53,040 nucleotides of DNA from an uncultured Collinsella sp. (lineage in GTDB: Bacteria > Actinomycetota > Coriobacteriia > Coriobacteriales > Coriobacteriaceae). Below, piece after piece: positions 40,141-47,811 of the stretch. The notes below the pieces were generated by a model. That model was not told the DNA's origin and searched no databases. It saw nothing but the letters and a program-made list of their open reading frames with translations. The translations under genes were made by a program, and so were the position numbers. Within the stretch, counting starts at the first letter, position 1. Every line of letters starts with the position of its first letter. Where the stretch lies: contig CABQAK010000009.1 in assembly GCA_902462065.1 (NCBI GenBank), positions 1-53,040 on the forward strand, read 5' to 3'.

Positions 40141-42357
40141 TTACTTGTCGGTGCCCAGCTTGTGTGGCTTGAGAGCGAGCGCATTGACGAGTGCGTCGGT
40201 GGCAGACTTGACGGCTGCCGGCTGCGGATCGTTGACGTGATCCTCGGGGTGTACGGGCAGGTCCTTCTTGACGGCATCGTGGATCAAGTTGAGGTACTCA
40301 GTCACGCCAGTGGTCGATAGGTGCGTGCCATCGCCATCGAACAGGTCGTTGCGGTTGGCACTGTATCCGTACCAATCGATAACGCGCACGTTCTTGTAGC
40401 GCGTAGCGGCGTTGGCGATGGCCTGGTTGGTAGAGCCAACCCACGGCTGCGGGCTGCGCGTGTTCACAAACACCACAATACGCTTATCTCCTGCATCGGC
40501 CATGATGGCGTCGATCTGGTCGTCGGTTACCAAGCCGTTGGTGCCCAGCGCAAAGACCACGATCTTGCCGGCAAGGTTCTGCTGGAGATAGCCCTCAAAT
40601 GTCGCGCGGCCCGCATCAAACTGGCGGCCCTTTTCGGCATCGATATGGCTGTGTGGGAACACGCCATCAAAGGAATCAACGGCACGCAGCGACACGGAGT
40701 CACCGATCATCAACAGGTCGTAGGAGCCATCGGGGAAGCCGTCGTTGTCCTTGTCGGTGTCGTCGGCCGCCTGCTGGTCGGTGGGCGCGGTGTTTTTGGC
40801 TTCCTTGTTCAGAACTTCGGCGCCCTCACCGCTCAGCGCAGACGTCTCGGGCACAAAGATCAGGCCGCCCAGTGCAACGACCAACACGACAGCGCAGGTT
40901 GCGCAGGCAGGGACGTGCGCGCGTGCCCAGTTAGCGGGCTTTGTGGTGCCATCGCGGAACTCGGCGACGGTGCGGCCGAAGGCGCCCTTCCTAAACGGCG
41001 TTTCGATAAAGCGATAGGAGCACTCGGCTACGGCGACCACCAGCAGCACCTGCAAAATGTACTGCCACCAGGGCGTATCGTTGATGTTGGCGACCGGGTT
41101 CATGAGCAACAGCAGCGGATAGTGCCACAGGTAGATGCTGTACGAGCGCTTGCCAATCCACACGAGCGGCTCGGCGGACAGCGCGCGGGCAACCATTCCC
41201 TGGGGCTGCACGCAGGCCGCGATGACCATGAGCGTGAGGATCGAGCACAGCAGTGTGCCTCCGCGATACTGGAAGGCGGTGTAGCCGTTGGTGAGCGCGA
41301 CCATGGCGGCAAGGCCAACCAGACCCACGACGCCCAACACATCGATGGATGCGGGCGAGGACCAAAAGCGCACGAGGGCGCTCGGCTGTGCCGGGGCGGT
41401 CTCGGCTGCTTCGTCGGCCTTCTCGCCAGGCTTGCCCTCGGCGTTCTTGCCGTGCTTGGCGGCGCCAGCTAGGCGATTGAGCCCCAAACGACGAGCGAGA
41501 CGCACCGGCGCCAGGTCGCGATCGGGGATAAAGGCCATCCAGGCACCCAGCAGCAGCGAGAACACGCGGGTGTCGGTGCCGTAGTACACGCGGCTGGGGT
41601 CGGCGGCAGGGTTGTAAAGCACCATCATGGCTAGGGCAGATACCGCGGCAAGGCCCAGAACCACGCGGCGCGTGTTGGGCTTGCTCACATGCATGGATAC
41701 CATGGCAAACAGCAGTGGCGGCCAAATCAGGTAGAACTGTTCCTCGATGGCAAGCGACCAAAAGTGCGTGAGCGGCGAGGGGTCGCCCAGAGCATTGAAG
41801 TACGAGACGTTTTGGGCAATCTGCCACCAGTTGTTGAAGAACAACAGCGACGGCAGGATGTCGGGGCGCATCTTGGTGAGCATCACGTGGTTGAAGACGG
41901 TGCACAGCGCACAGGTCACCACCACGACGGTCACCACGGCGGGGACCAGGCGACGGATGCGGCGGATCCAGAAGCTCTTGAGGTCGATGCGGCCGGTCTT
42001 AGCGACTTCGTTGAGCAGCAAGCGCGTGATCAGATAGCCCGAAAGCACAAAGAAGATCGTGACGCCGAGCAGGCCGCCCTGAGCCCACGTGAGGTTAAGG
42101 TGATAGAGCACCACCGCGACGACGGCGAGCGTACGCAGGCCGTCGAGTGCAGGGATGTAGCGGGACTTGGGGCGAGCGGGCGTCTGCTCCGCGGCGGGAG
42201 TGTTGGCGCGGCCCGCGTTGTTGGCAGAAGCGCGATGGGGGCTCGCGGTGCGTCGCGGTTCGTCGGCACGGCGTTCGCCCTTCACGCGTTCGTGCGGCGC
42301 CGGCTCGTTGCCCGTGCGGCGTCGACCGCGCGAGCCCGATTGCGAGAGTTGTTCCAT
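40141..42357 (-). CDS. OatA-like acyltransferase-3/SGNH peptidoglycan O-acetyltransferase
   Basis: 738 residues. A basic Arg/Ala/Pro-rich cytoplasmic tail (1-65) is followed by an acyltransferase_3 membrane domain of about ten to eleven helices (about 68-490: YIPALDGLRTLAVVAVVLYH, IFFVLSGYLIT, SLAIEEQFYLIWP). The extracytoplasmic SGNH domain (about 540-700) has GDSVSLR (Ser near 552), ALGTNG and DGTHLS (Asp/His near 675). This is the OatA layout: the membrane part moves acetyl groups outward and the SGNH part esterifies muramic acid, giving lysozyme resistance. A charged insert (about 295-330) lies between helices. No good ribosome site precedes the ATG. Confidence 0.9.
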   Translation of the reverse strand: MEQLSQSGSRGRRRTGNEPAPHERVKGERRADEPRRTASPHRASANNAGRANTPAAEQTPARPKSRYIPALDGLRTLAVVAVVLYHLNLTWAQGGLLGVTIFFVLSGYLITRLLLNEVAKTGRIDLKSFWIRRIRRLVPAVVTVVVVTCALCTVFNHVMLTKMRPDILPSLLFFNNWWQIAQNVSYFNALGDPSPLTHFWSLAIEEQFYLIWPPLLFAMVSMHVSKPNTRRVVLGLAAVSALAMMVLYNPAADPSRVYYGTDTRVFSLLLGAWMAFIPDRDLAPVRLARRLGLNRLAGAAKHGKNAEGKPGEKADEAAETAPAQPSALVRFWSSPASIDVLGVVGLVGLAAMVALTNGYTAFQYRGGTLLCSILTLMVIAACVQPQGMVARALSAEPLVWIGKRSYSIYLWHYPLLLLMNPVANINDTPWWQYILQVLLVVAVAECSYRFIETPFRKGAFGRTVAEFRDGTTKPANWARAHVPACATCAVVLVVALGGLIFVPETSALSGEGAEVLNKEAKNTAPTDQQAADDTDKDNDGFPDGSYDLLMIGDSVSLRAVDSFDGVFPHSHIDAEKGRQFDAGRATFEGYLQQNLAGKIVVFALGTNGLVTDDQIDAIMADAGDKRIVVFVNTRSPQPWVGSTNQAIANAATRYKNVRVIDWYGYSANRNDLFDGDGTHLSTTGVTEYLNLIHDAVKKDLPVHPEDHVNDPQPAAVKSATDALVNALALKPHKLGTDK

Positions 42358-42544
42358 AAAACATCATCCAATGACGAGAATAATCATCACGCCTTCATTG
42401 TAGCTGCCTGCTCCTGTGAATGCTTGCTGCTGGCGCAAGCTCAAGCGCGCGTCCACATCAAAGTGAACTAAAGTTATAGGGGGTGCGAGAGTGCACGATC
42501 GACGGCCGACGGTGGGCATAAGGCCCGCAGATGAGGAGGTTTCC

Positions 42545-43507
42545 ATGGCAGATCGCGGCATCGTTGCGGTGTTCGGCAGCATGAACATGGACCTTTCGGT
42601 GGCGTGCGAGCGCATACCGCGTGCGGGCGAGACCGTCGGCGGCAGCGGGTTTATCACCAACGCCGGAGGCAAGGGCGCCAATCAGGCCGTAGCTGCCGCG
42701 CGTATGGGCGCGTGCACGCACATGATCGGCGCGGTCGGTCGCGACGCGTTCGGCGCGTCGCTCGTGGCGGGGCTCCAAGACGCCGGCGTGGACTGTGACT
42801 TTGTAGTGCATCGCGATGACGTGGAGACGGGAACGGCGACCATCATTCGCTGCGAGAGCGACAACCGCATCATACTGTCACCGGGCGCCAACCATGCGCT
42901 TGCGGGCGCGGACGTTGCCTGCGCGTTGAGGTGTCTGGTGGCCCATGAGCTCGACGGCGACGCCAGCGAGATTGCCCCGGCTGCCGGAAGCGTCTTTATC
43001 GCCCAGGGCGAATGTGACCTTGCGGCGACGGCCGAGGCGCTTGTTTGCGCTCACGAGCTGGGGTTCTATACGGTCTTTAATCCAGCGCCCGCCTGCGAGC
43101 TGCCTGCGGAGGTCTGGCCTGCGGTCGACCTGGTCTGTCCCAACGAGACCGAGTGCCAGGTGCTGACGGGCATTCTGCCCACGGATGATGTGAGTTGCGT
43201 CGCCGCGCTCAATGCGCTGCTCGACAAGGGCGCCGGCGCCGCGGTCATCACGCTGGGCGGTGCCGGCTCGGTTACGCTCGGCGATGGCGGTGAGCTGCTG
43301 CGCATGCCGGCACTTTCGAGTGCGGTAGTCGATACCACGGCCGCCGGCGATACGTTTATCGGCGCGTTGGTGGCGGCTCGCCTAGAGGGCTTGCCGCTCT
43401 TTGAGTGCATGGCCGCGGGCGCTCGCGCCTCGGCAGTGACGGTGTCGCGCCTGGGCGCTCAGCAATCGATTCCCACGCGCGCCGAAGTTGAACATTGGTT
43501 TGGTTAA
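42545..43507 (+). CDS. Ribokinase (PfkB family)
   Basis: 320 residues. Sugar-binding N-terminus GSMNMDLSVACERIPRAGET, the first PfkB signature GGKGANQAVAAARMG, and the catalytic anion-hole motif VDTTAAGDTFIGAL are those of RbsK, which phosphorylates ribose to ribose 5-phosphate. GAGGAGG lies before ATG 42545. It is followed 30 bases later by a nucleoside hydrolase, so the pair would release ribose from nucleosides and feed it into the pentose phosphate pathway. Deoxyribokinase or another pentose kinase cannot be excluded. Confidence 0.88.
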   Translation: MADRGIVAVFGSMNMDLSVACERIPRAGETVGGSGFITNAGGKGANQAVAAARMGACTHMIGAVGRDAFGASLVAGLQDAGVDCDFVVHRDDVETGTATIIRCESDNRIILSPGANHALAGADVACALRCLVAHELDGDASEIAPAAGSVFIAQGECDLAATAEALVCAHELGFYTVFNPAPACELPAEVWPAVDLVCPNETECQVLTGILPTDDVSCVAALNALLDKGAGAAVITLGGAGSVTLGDGGELLRMPALSSAVVDTTAAGDTFIGALVAARLEGLPLFECMAAGARASAVTVSRLGAQQSIPTRAEVEHWFG

Positions 43508-43537
43508 ACGATAAAGACGGAGAAGCGGAGTAGAACA

Positions 43538-44512
43538 ATGGCAATCAAGAAGCTGATCCTTGATCTGGATATGGGTGTGGACGATGCGATGGCGCTGGCC
43601 TATGCCATCGCGAGCCCCGAGGTGGAGCTCGTGGGCATCACCACGTGCTTTGGCAACGTGCGCGTCGAGCAATCGGCGCACAACTGCCTGGCGGTGCTCG
43701 ATCTGCTGGGTCGCCCCGAGGTTCCGGTGTACCTGGGTGCCGACCGTCCTCTGCAGGCGACTGAGCCCTATACGCCGCCGGCGTCCACCGCGCTCATTCA
43801 CGGCAAGAACGGCATCGGCGGCGCGAGCGTGCCCGCGTCGCCCTACGAGCCGGTGGGGGCGACCTCGGCCGACGGCAACGCTGCGGTCGATTATCTGATC
43901 GATGCCGCGCGCACCTATGGTCCCGATCTGGTCTACGTAGCGACTGGCCCGCTCTCCAACCTGGCGCTCGCCCTGGAGCGCGATGCGGCGGCGATGATGT
44001 CCATCGGCCGCGTGGTCGTGATGGGCGGCGCCCTTACCGTGCCCGGTAACGTGAGCGCGGGCGCCGAGGCCAATATGGCGAGCGACCCCGAGGCAGCCGA
44101 CGTGGTGCTGCGCTCGGGCCGTAAGCTCACCATGGTGGGTCTGGACGTGACGCATCGCGTGGTGCTCACACGCCGCGACATTGCCGGCTGGACGGGCTCG
44201 GGCACCATGGCGGGCTGCGCATTTGCGAGCATGGTCGAGCACTACATTGGCTCGTACGAGATGAACGCACCCTACCTGGGCGGTTGTGCGCTGCACGATC
44301 CGCTGGCCGTTGCCGTGGCGATCGACCCCACGCTCGTAGGTGCGCTCGGCTGCAACCTGCGTGTTGATCTGCTGGGCGAGTATCGCGGCCGCACCATTTG
44401 CGACGAGCGCCGCCTGTCCGACTCCGACAAGAGCGCACTCGTGGCGCTGACCGTGGATGCTCCGCGCTTCCTGTCCGAGTTCAAGACGCGTATGGCCCGT
44501 GTCCTTGGCTAA
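43538..44512 (+). CDS. Inosine-uridine-preferring nucleoside hydrolase
   Basis: 324 residues. The calcium-binding DxDxGxDD cluster is present as LDLDMGVDDAMAL (family usually DTDPGIDD, so Thr and Pro are replaced). VYVATGPLSNLALAL, VMGGALTVPGNVSAGAEAN and the C-terminal catalytic LHDPLAVAVAID histidine/aspartate segment are intact. It hydrolyses nucleosides to free base and ribose in the cytoplasm. Operon partner of the ribokinase. Base specificity is not readable. Confidence 0.92.
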   Translation: MAIKKLILDLDMGVDDAMALAYAIASPEVELVGITTCFGNVRVEQSAHNCLAVLDLLGRPEVPVYLGADRPLQATEPYTPPASTALIHGKNGIGGASVPASPYEPVGATSADGNAAVDYLIDAARTYGPDLVYVATGPLSNLALALERDAAAMMSIGRVVVMGGALTVPGNVSAGAEANMASDPEAADVVLRSGRKLTMVGLDVTHRVVLTRRDIAGWTGSGTMAGCAFASMVEHYIGSYEMNAPYLGGCALHDPLAVAVAIDPTLVGALGCNLRVDLLGEYRGRTICDERRLSDSDKSALVALTVDAPRFLSEFKTRMARVLG

Positions 44513-44521
44513 GTTGTCTTT

Positions 44522-44593
44522 TTGGGACGGGGCTTTTTTTGACTGGTATGATTGGTGCGACCATTCGAACCAGCTAAAAGAGCCCCGTCCCAA
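44522..44593. terminator. 72-bp palindrome between nucleoside hydrolase and luxS
   Basis: TTGGGACGGGGCT (44522-44534) pairs exactly with AGCCCCGTCCCAA (44581-44593). The pairing extends inward through T-runs/A-runs, then CTGGT with ACCAG. The T-run follows the first arm, so a shorter stop is possible. It may terminate the ribose operon while also being a repeat unit. Confidence 0.6.
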
Positions 44594-44616
44594 TTTGACT
44601 ATCGAGAGGATCTGCC

Positions 44617-45105
44617 ATGGAGCGCATCGCCAGCTTTTCCGTTGATCATCTGCTGCTTGAGCCCGGCGTGTATGTGAGCCGCATCGACCGCGATCCGGCG
44701 ACCGGCGCCGCCGTCACCACCTTTGACCTGCGCCTGACCACACCCAATAAGGAGCCGGTCATGAACACGGCCGAGTGCCACACCATCGAGCACCTGGGCG
44801 CGACGTTCCTTCGCAATCATGCCGAGTGGTCGAGCCGCATTGTCTACTTTGGCCCCATGGGCTGCCGCACGGGCTTTTACCTCGTCGTGTTTGGCGAGGT
44901 GACGAGCGAGGAGGTCCTGCCGCTCGTGCGTGAGCTGTTCGAGTTTGTCGCCGACTTTGAGGGTGATGTCCCCGGTGCCGCTCCCGAGGAATGCGGTAAC
45001 TACCTGGACCAGAACCTCCCCATGGCCAACTGGCTCGCGCGCCGCTACCTCGACCGCGACCTGGCCGATATCGACGAGAAGCATCTGCACTATCAGCAGG
45101 CGTAA
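44617..45105 (+). CDS. luxS: S-ribosylhomocysteine lyase
   Basis: 162 residues, the standard LuxS length. Metal ligands H55-TIE-H59 and C126 (ECGNYLDQNLP), catalytic E58 and C83 (GPMGCRTGFY), and the substrate helix R39-L-x-x-P are all present. It splits S-ribosylhomocysteine to homocysteine and DPD, the autoinducer-2 precursor, in methyl-cycle recycling. GAGAGG lies before the ATG. It is flanked by the ribose operon and its own terminator. Whether AI-2 signalling exists here cannot be judged; no lsr genes are in the window. Confidence 0.97.
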   Translation: MERIASFSVDHLLLEPGVYVSRIDRDPATGAAVTTFDLRLTTPNKEPVMNTAECHTIEHLGATFLRNHAEWSSRIVYFGPMGCRTGFYLVVFGEVTSEEVLPLVRELFEFVADFEGDVPGAAPEECGNYLDQNLPMANWLARRYLDRDLADIDEKHLHYQQA

Positions 45106-45134
45106 GGGCTTTGTCGTCCAAAACGCGCGCATTG

Positions 45135-45165
45135 GGCGCCTTCGCTTATGCGGGGGCGCCTTTTT
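45135..45165 (+). terminator. Terminator of luxS
   Basis: An 11-bp stem (45135-45145 with 45150-45160, two G:U pairs), loop TTAT, five T. Confidence 0.85.
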
Positions 45166-45214
45166 GTTGATTGGTCGGGGTGAGCGTTCAAAATCGCTCA
45201 TGTTTGTTCTAGAA

Positions 45215-45240
45215 TGTTCGTATAGTCACATTTACGAACA
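45215..45240 (+). promoter_or_regulatory. Operator-like inverted repeat over the DUF4867 promoter
   Basis: Perfect 8-bp arms TGTTCGTA (45215-45222) and TACGAACA (45233-45240) with a 10-base spacer. The -10-like TATAGT (45221-45226) lies inside it and the ribosome site AGGAG begins at its right end, so a bound protein would block expression. A second inverted repeat, TGAGCG/CGCTCA, lies at 45181-45200. Confidence 0.55.
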
Positions 45241-45249
45241 GGAGTGAGC

Positions 45250-45894
45250 ATGCATATCTACTCTGTCAACGATCCCGAGTTCAAGTCCTATGGCAACGTT
45301 TGGGATAACGTTCCGTCCGAGCTCACGTCGCCCGTGCTCGAGGCGCTTTCTGCCACGCCCATTCCCGAGGGTAGCAAGTACGTAGCAAGTGCGCCGGAGC
45401 TCGAGGGCGTCAAAGATGCCGATAAACTGGGCTTTCTCATGTTTGGCGGCCGCCCCTTCCAACTGGGCTGGTGCAACGGCCACAACACGCAGCTCAACTG
45501 CCTGGAGTATCACCGCGCCAGCGAGTTTAACCTGGGCGCCCGCGATTTTATTCTGCTCGTGGCGCATCGCTGGGAGATTGAGGACGGCAAGCTCGACACC
45601 GCGTGCGTCAAGGCGTTCCGCGTGCCGGCTGGCACGCTTGTTGAGGTTTTCAACACCACGCTTCACTACACGCCGTGCATGGTCGACGAAGGCGGCTTCC
45701 AGGTGATGGTGGCGCTGCCCGCCGGCACCAATGGTCCGCGCCCCGAGGCCGCAGCCGACATGCCTGCCACCGGTGACAGCTACTGCTACTGGAAGGCCGA
45801 CAAGTGGGTCCTCTGCCACGCCGACAGCCCCAAGGCAGCCGAGGGCGGCTACGTAGGTCTCATCGGCAAGAACCTCGACATCACCGTGGACTAG
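45250..45894 (+). CDS. DUF4867 family protein (cupin-like)
   Basis: 214 residues with the DUF4867 features: MHIYSVNDPEFKSYGNVWDN at the start, LMFGGRPFQLGWCNGHNTQLNCLEYHRASEFNLG in the middle, and FNTTLHYTPCMVDEGGFQVMVALPAGTN. The conserved histidines and the mostly beta character suggest a metal-binding cupin-like fold as in ureidoglycolate lyase-type proteins. Members often sit among sugar-utilisation genes, and here a GH1 glycosidase follows, so a role in carbohydrate metabolism is likely but unproven. ATG 45250 has AGGAG five bases upstream; GTG 45244 is less suitable. Confidence 0.8.
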   Translation: MHIYSVNDPEFKSYGNVWDNVPSELTSPVLEALSATPIPEGSKYVASAPELEGVKDADKLGFLMFGGRPFQLGWCNGHNTQLNCLEYHRASEFNLGARDFILLVAHRWEIEDGKLDTACVKAFRVPAGTLVEVFNTTLHYTPCMVDEGGFQVMVALPAGTNGPRPEAAADMPATGDSYCYWKADKWVLCHADSPKAAEGGYVGLIGKNLDITVD

Positions 45895-45903
45895 AATCTT
45901 CTG

Positions 45904-45958
45904 TCTCGATCTGTAACATCTAGCGGGCTAAATCGTCTCTACCTGTTACAGATTTAGA
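45904..45958. repeat. 55-bp palindromic repeat, copy D
   Basis: TCTCGATCTGTAACA and TGTTACAGATTTAGA around a 25-nt centre that differs from the other copies. It begins ten bases after the DUF4867 stop and could act as its transcript end. Confidence 0.8.
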
Positions 45959-45984
45959 CAAACCGTAGGGGACAGACCGAACAA

Positions 45985-46039
45985 TCTCAATCTGTAACAC
46001 CAGGCCCGGTTTTGACGGCCTAGCTGTTACAGATCGAGA
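45985..46039. repeat. 55-bp palindromic repeat, copy E
   Basis: TCTCAATCTGTAACA and TGTTACAGATCGAGA with centre CCAGGCCCGGTTTTGACGG, close to copy C. Inner CCAGGC can pair with GCCTAG. The rest of 45895-46238 contains only the promoter described next. Confidence 0.85.
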
Positions 46040-46174
46040 CAAACCGCCCCAAACCACCACAAAGGTGCCTGTCCCCATTGTGGTGGTGTAGGGCGGCGGT
46101 ATCAAAAAGTGTCAGGCGGGGGCGGCTGCCGAGCACCCGCGCGCGAAAAGAAGTATCGGCCTGCGCCGTTGCCG

Positions 46175-46203
46175 TTGAGCGACGCGTTGTTTGCAGGGAT
46201 ACT
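46175..46203 (+). promoter_or_regulatory. Candidate promoter of the GH1 gene
   Basis: TTGAGC (46175-46180), 17 bases, GATACT (46198-46203). Each box matches consensus at 4 of 6 positions. The gene starts 35 bases downstream. Confidence 0.45.
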
Positions 46204-46238
46204 GAGCCTATGACAACAGCGTGCGAAAGGATCGATGT

Positions 46239-47669
46239 ATGGCTTTCCGTAAAGACTTCCTGTGGGGCGGCGCGACGGCTGCCAACCAGTGCGAGGGCGC
46301 CTACAACGTGGACGGCCGCGGCCTTGCCAACGTGGACGTGGCTCCGCACGGCCCCGAGCGCTATGCGGTGGTCTCCGGCCAGCGCAAGATGCTCGACTTC
46401 GAGGACGGCTATTACTATCCCGCGCAGACCGGCATCGATTTCTATCACCACTACAAAGAGGACATTGCTCTCTTTGCCGAGATGGGCTTTAAGACCTTCC
46501 GTATGAGCCTGGCTTGGACCCGCATCTTCCCCAACGGCGACGAGACCGAGCCCAATGAGGCTGGCCTGGCCTTCTACGAGGATGTATTCCGCGAGTGCCA
46601 AAAGCAGGGCATCGAGCCGCTCGTGACCATCACGCACTTCGACTGTCCGATTCACCTCATCAAGGAGTACGGCGGCTGGCGCAACCGCAAGCTCATCGAC
46701 TTCTACAAGAACCTCGCGACCACGATCTTTACCCGCTACAAGGGTCTGGTGAAGTACTGGCTCACCTTTAACGAGATCAATATGATCTTGCACCTGCCGT
46801 TTATGGGTGCCGGTCTGGTCTTTGAGGAGGGCGAGAACAAGGAGGCTGTCGAGTACCTGGCCGCCCACAACGAGCTCGTCGCCAGCGCTTGGGCAACCAA
46901 GATCGCTCACGAGATCGACCCCGAGATCAAGATCGGCTGCATGCTTGCCGCAGGTAGCTACTATCCCTACAGCTGCCGTCCGGGCGATGTGCGCCAGGCG
47001 CAGATTGACAACCAGAGCAACTATTTCTTCGTCGACGTCCAGAGCCGTGGCTACTACCCGGCCTATGCCGTCAAGAAGCTCGAGCGCCTGGGCATCGATG
47101 TGGGCATGACGGACGAGGACCGCGAGATCCTGGCCGCTAACACCGTCGACTTCATCAGCTTTAGCTATTACAGCACCCGTTGCTCTGCCGGTGCCGATAA
47201 CCCCGATGTCGAGCGCACCCAGGGCAATGCCTTCGCCGGCGCCAAGAACCCCTACCTGCAGGAGAGCCAGTGGGGCTGGGCCATCGATCCGCTGGGCTTC
47301 CGCATCACCCTTAACGACCTGTACGACCGTTATCAGAAGCCGCTGTTTGTGGTCGAGAACGGTCTGGGCGCCAAGGATGTTGTCGAGGAGGATGGTTCCA
47401 TCAACGACGACTACCGTATCGACTACCTGCGCCAGCACATCCAGACCATGCGCGACGCGGTGACCGAGGACGGCGTTGACCTGTTGGGCTACACCACCTG
47501 GGGCCCGATTGACCTGGTGTCTGCCGGCACGGGCGAGATGTCCAAGCGCTACGGCTTTATCTATGTGGACCGCGACGACGCCGGCAACGGCACCCTCAAG
47601 CGCTCCAAGAAGAAGAGCTTCGACTGGTACAAGAAGGTTATTGCTTCTAATGGTGAGGACCTTTCCTAA
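46239..47669 (+). CDS. Glycoside hydrolase family 1, probable 6-phospho-beta-glucosidase
   Basis: 476 residues. The GH1 N-terminal signature is FLWGGATAANQCEGAY. The acid/base glutamate is E179 in LTFNEINM and the nucleophile E373 in FVVENGLG. SKRYGFIYVD near the C-terminus carries the Ser/Lys/Arg/Tyr cluster typical of phospho-sugar-specific members (BglA/AscB). It would hydrolyse phosphorylated beta-glucosides delivered by a PTS, but no PTS genes are in the window. AAAGG lies eight bases before ATG 46239. Stand-alone unit with its own promoter and a strong 3' hairpin. Confidence 0.92.
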   Translation: MAFRKDFLWGGATAANQCEGAYNVDGRGLANVDVAPHGPERYAVVSGQRKMLDFEDGYYYPAQTGIDFYHHYKEDIALFAEMGFKTFRMSLAWTRIFPNGDETEPNEAGLAFYEDVFRECQKQGIEPLVTITHFDCPIHLIKEYGGWRNRKLIDFYKNLATTIFTRYKGLVKYWLTFNEINMILHLPFMGAGLVFEEGENKEAVEYLAAHNELVASAWATKIAHEIDPEIKIGCMLAAGSYYPYSCRPGDVRQAQIDNQSNYFFVDVQSRGYYPAYAVKKLERLGIDVGMTDEDREILAANTVDFISFSYYSTRCSAGADNPDVERTQGNAFAGAKNPYLQESQWGWAIDPLGFRITLNDLYDRYQKPLFVVENGLGAKDVVEEDGSINDDYRIDYLRQHIQTMRDAVTEDGVDLLGYTTWGPIDLVSAGTGEMSKRYGFIYVDRDDAGNGTLKRSKKKSFDWYKKVIASNGEDLS

Positions 47670-47705
47670 GGAAGCTGAGACACTCGACTTCAGAGTCTCC
47701 TGACC

Positions 47706-47744
47706 AAGGCGCCCGGCGAGCAGTTAATGCTTGCCGGGCGCCTT
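47706..47744 (+). terminator. Hairpin after the GH1 gene
   Basis: A 17-bp stem (47706-47722 with 47728-47744, one G:U) with loop GTTAA, starting 37 bases past the stop. No T-run. Confidence 0.7.
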
Positions 47745-47811
47745 GCCGTCTGCGGATTTTGGGACATGTGGCCCGCCTTTTCGACCCATCTGTCGGTACA
47801 CTAAAAGCACT

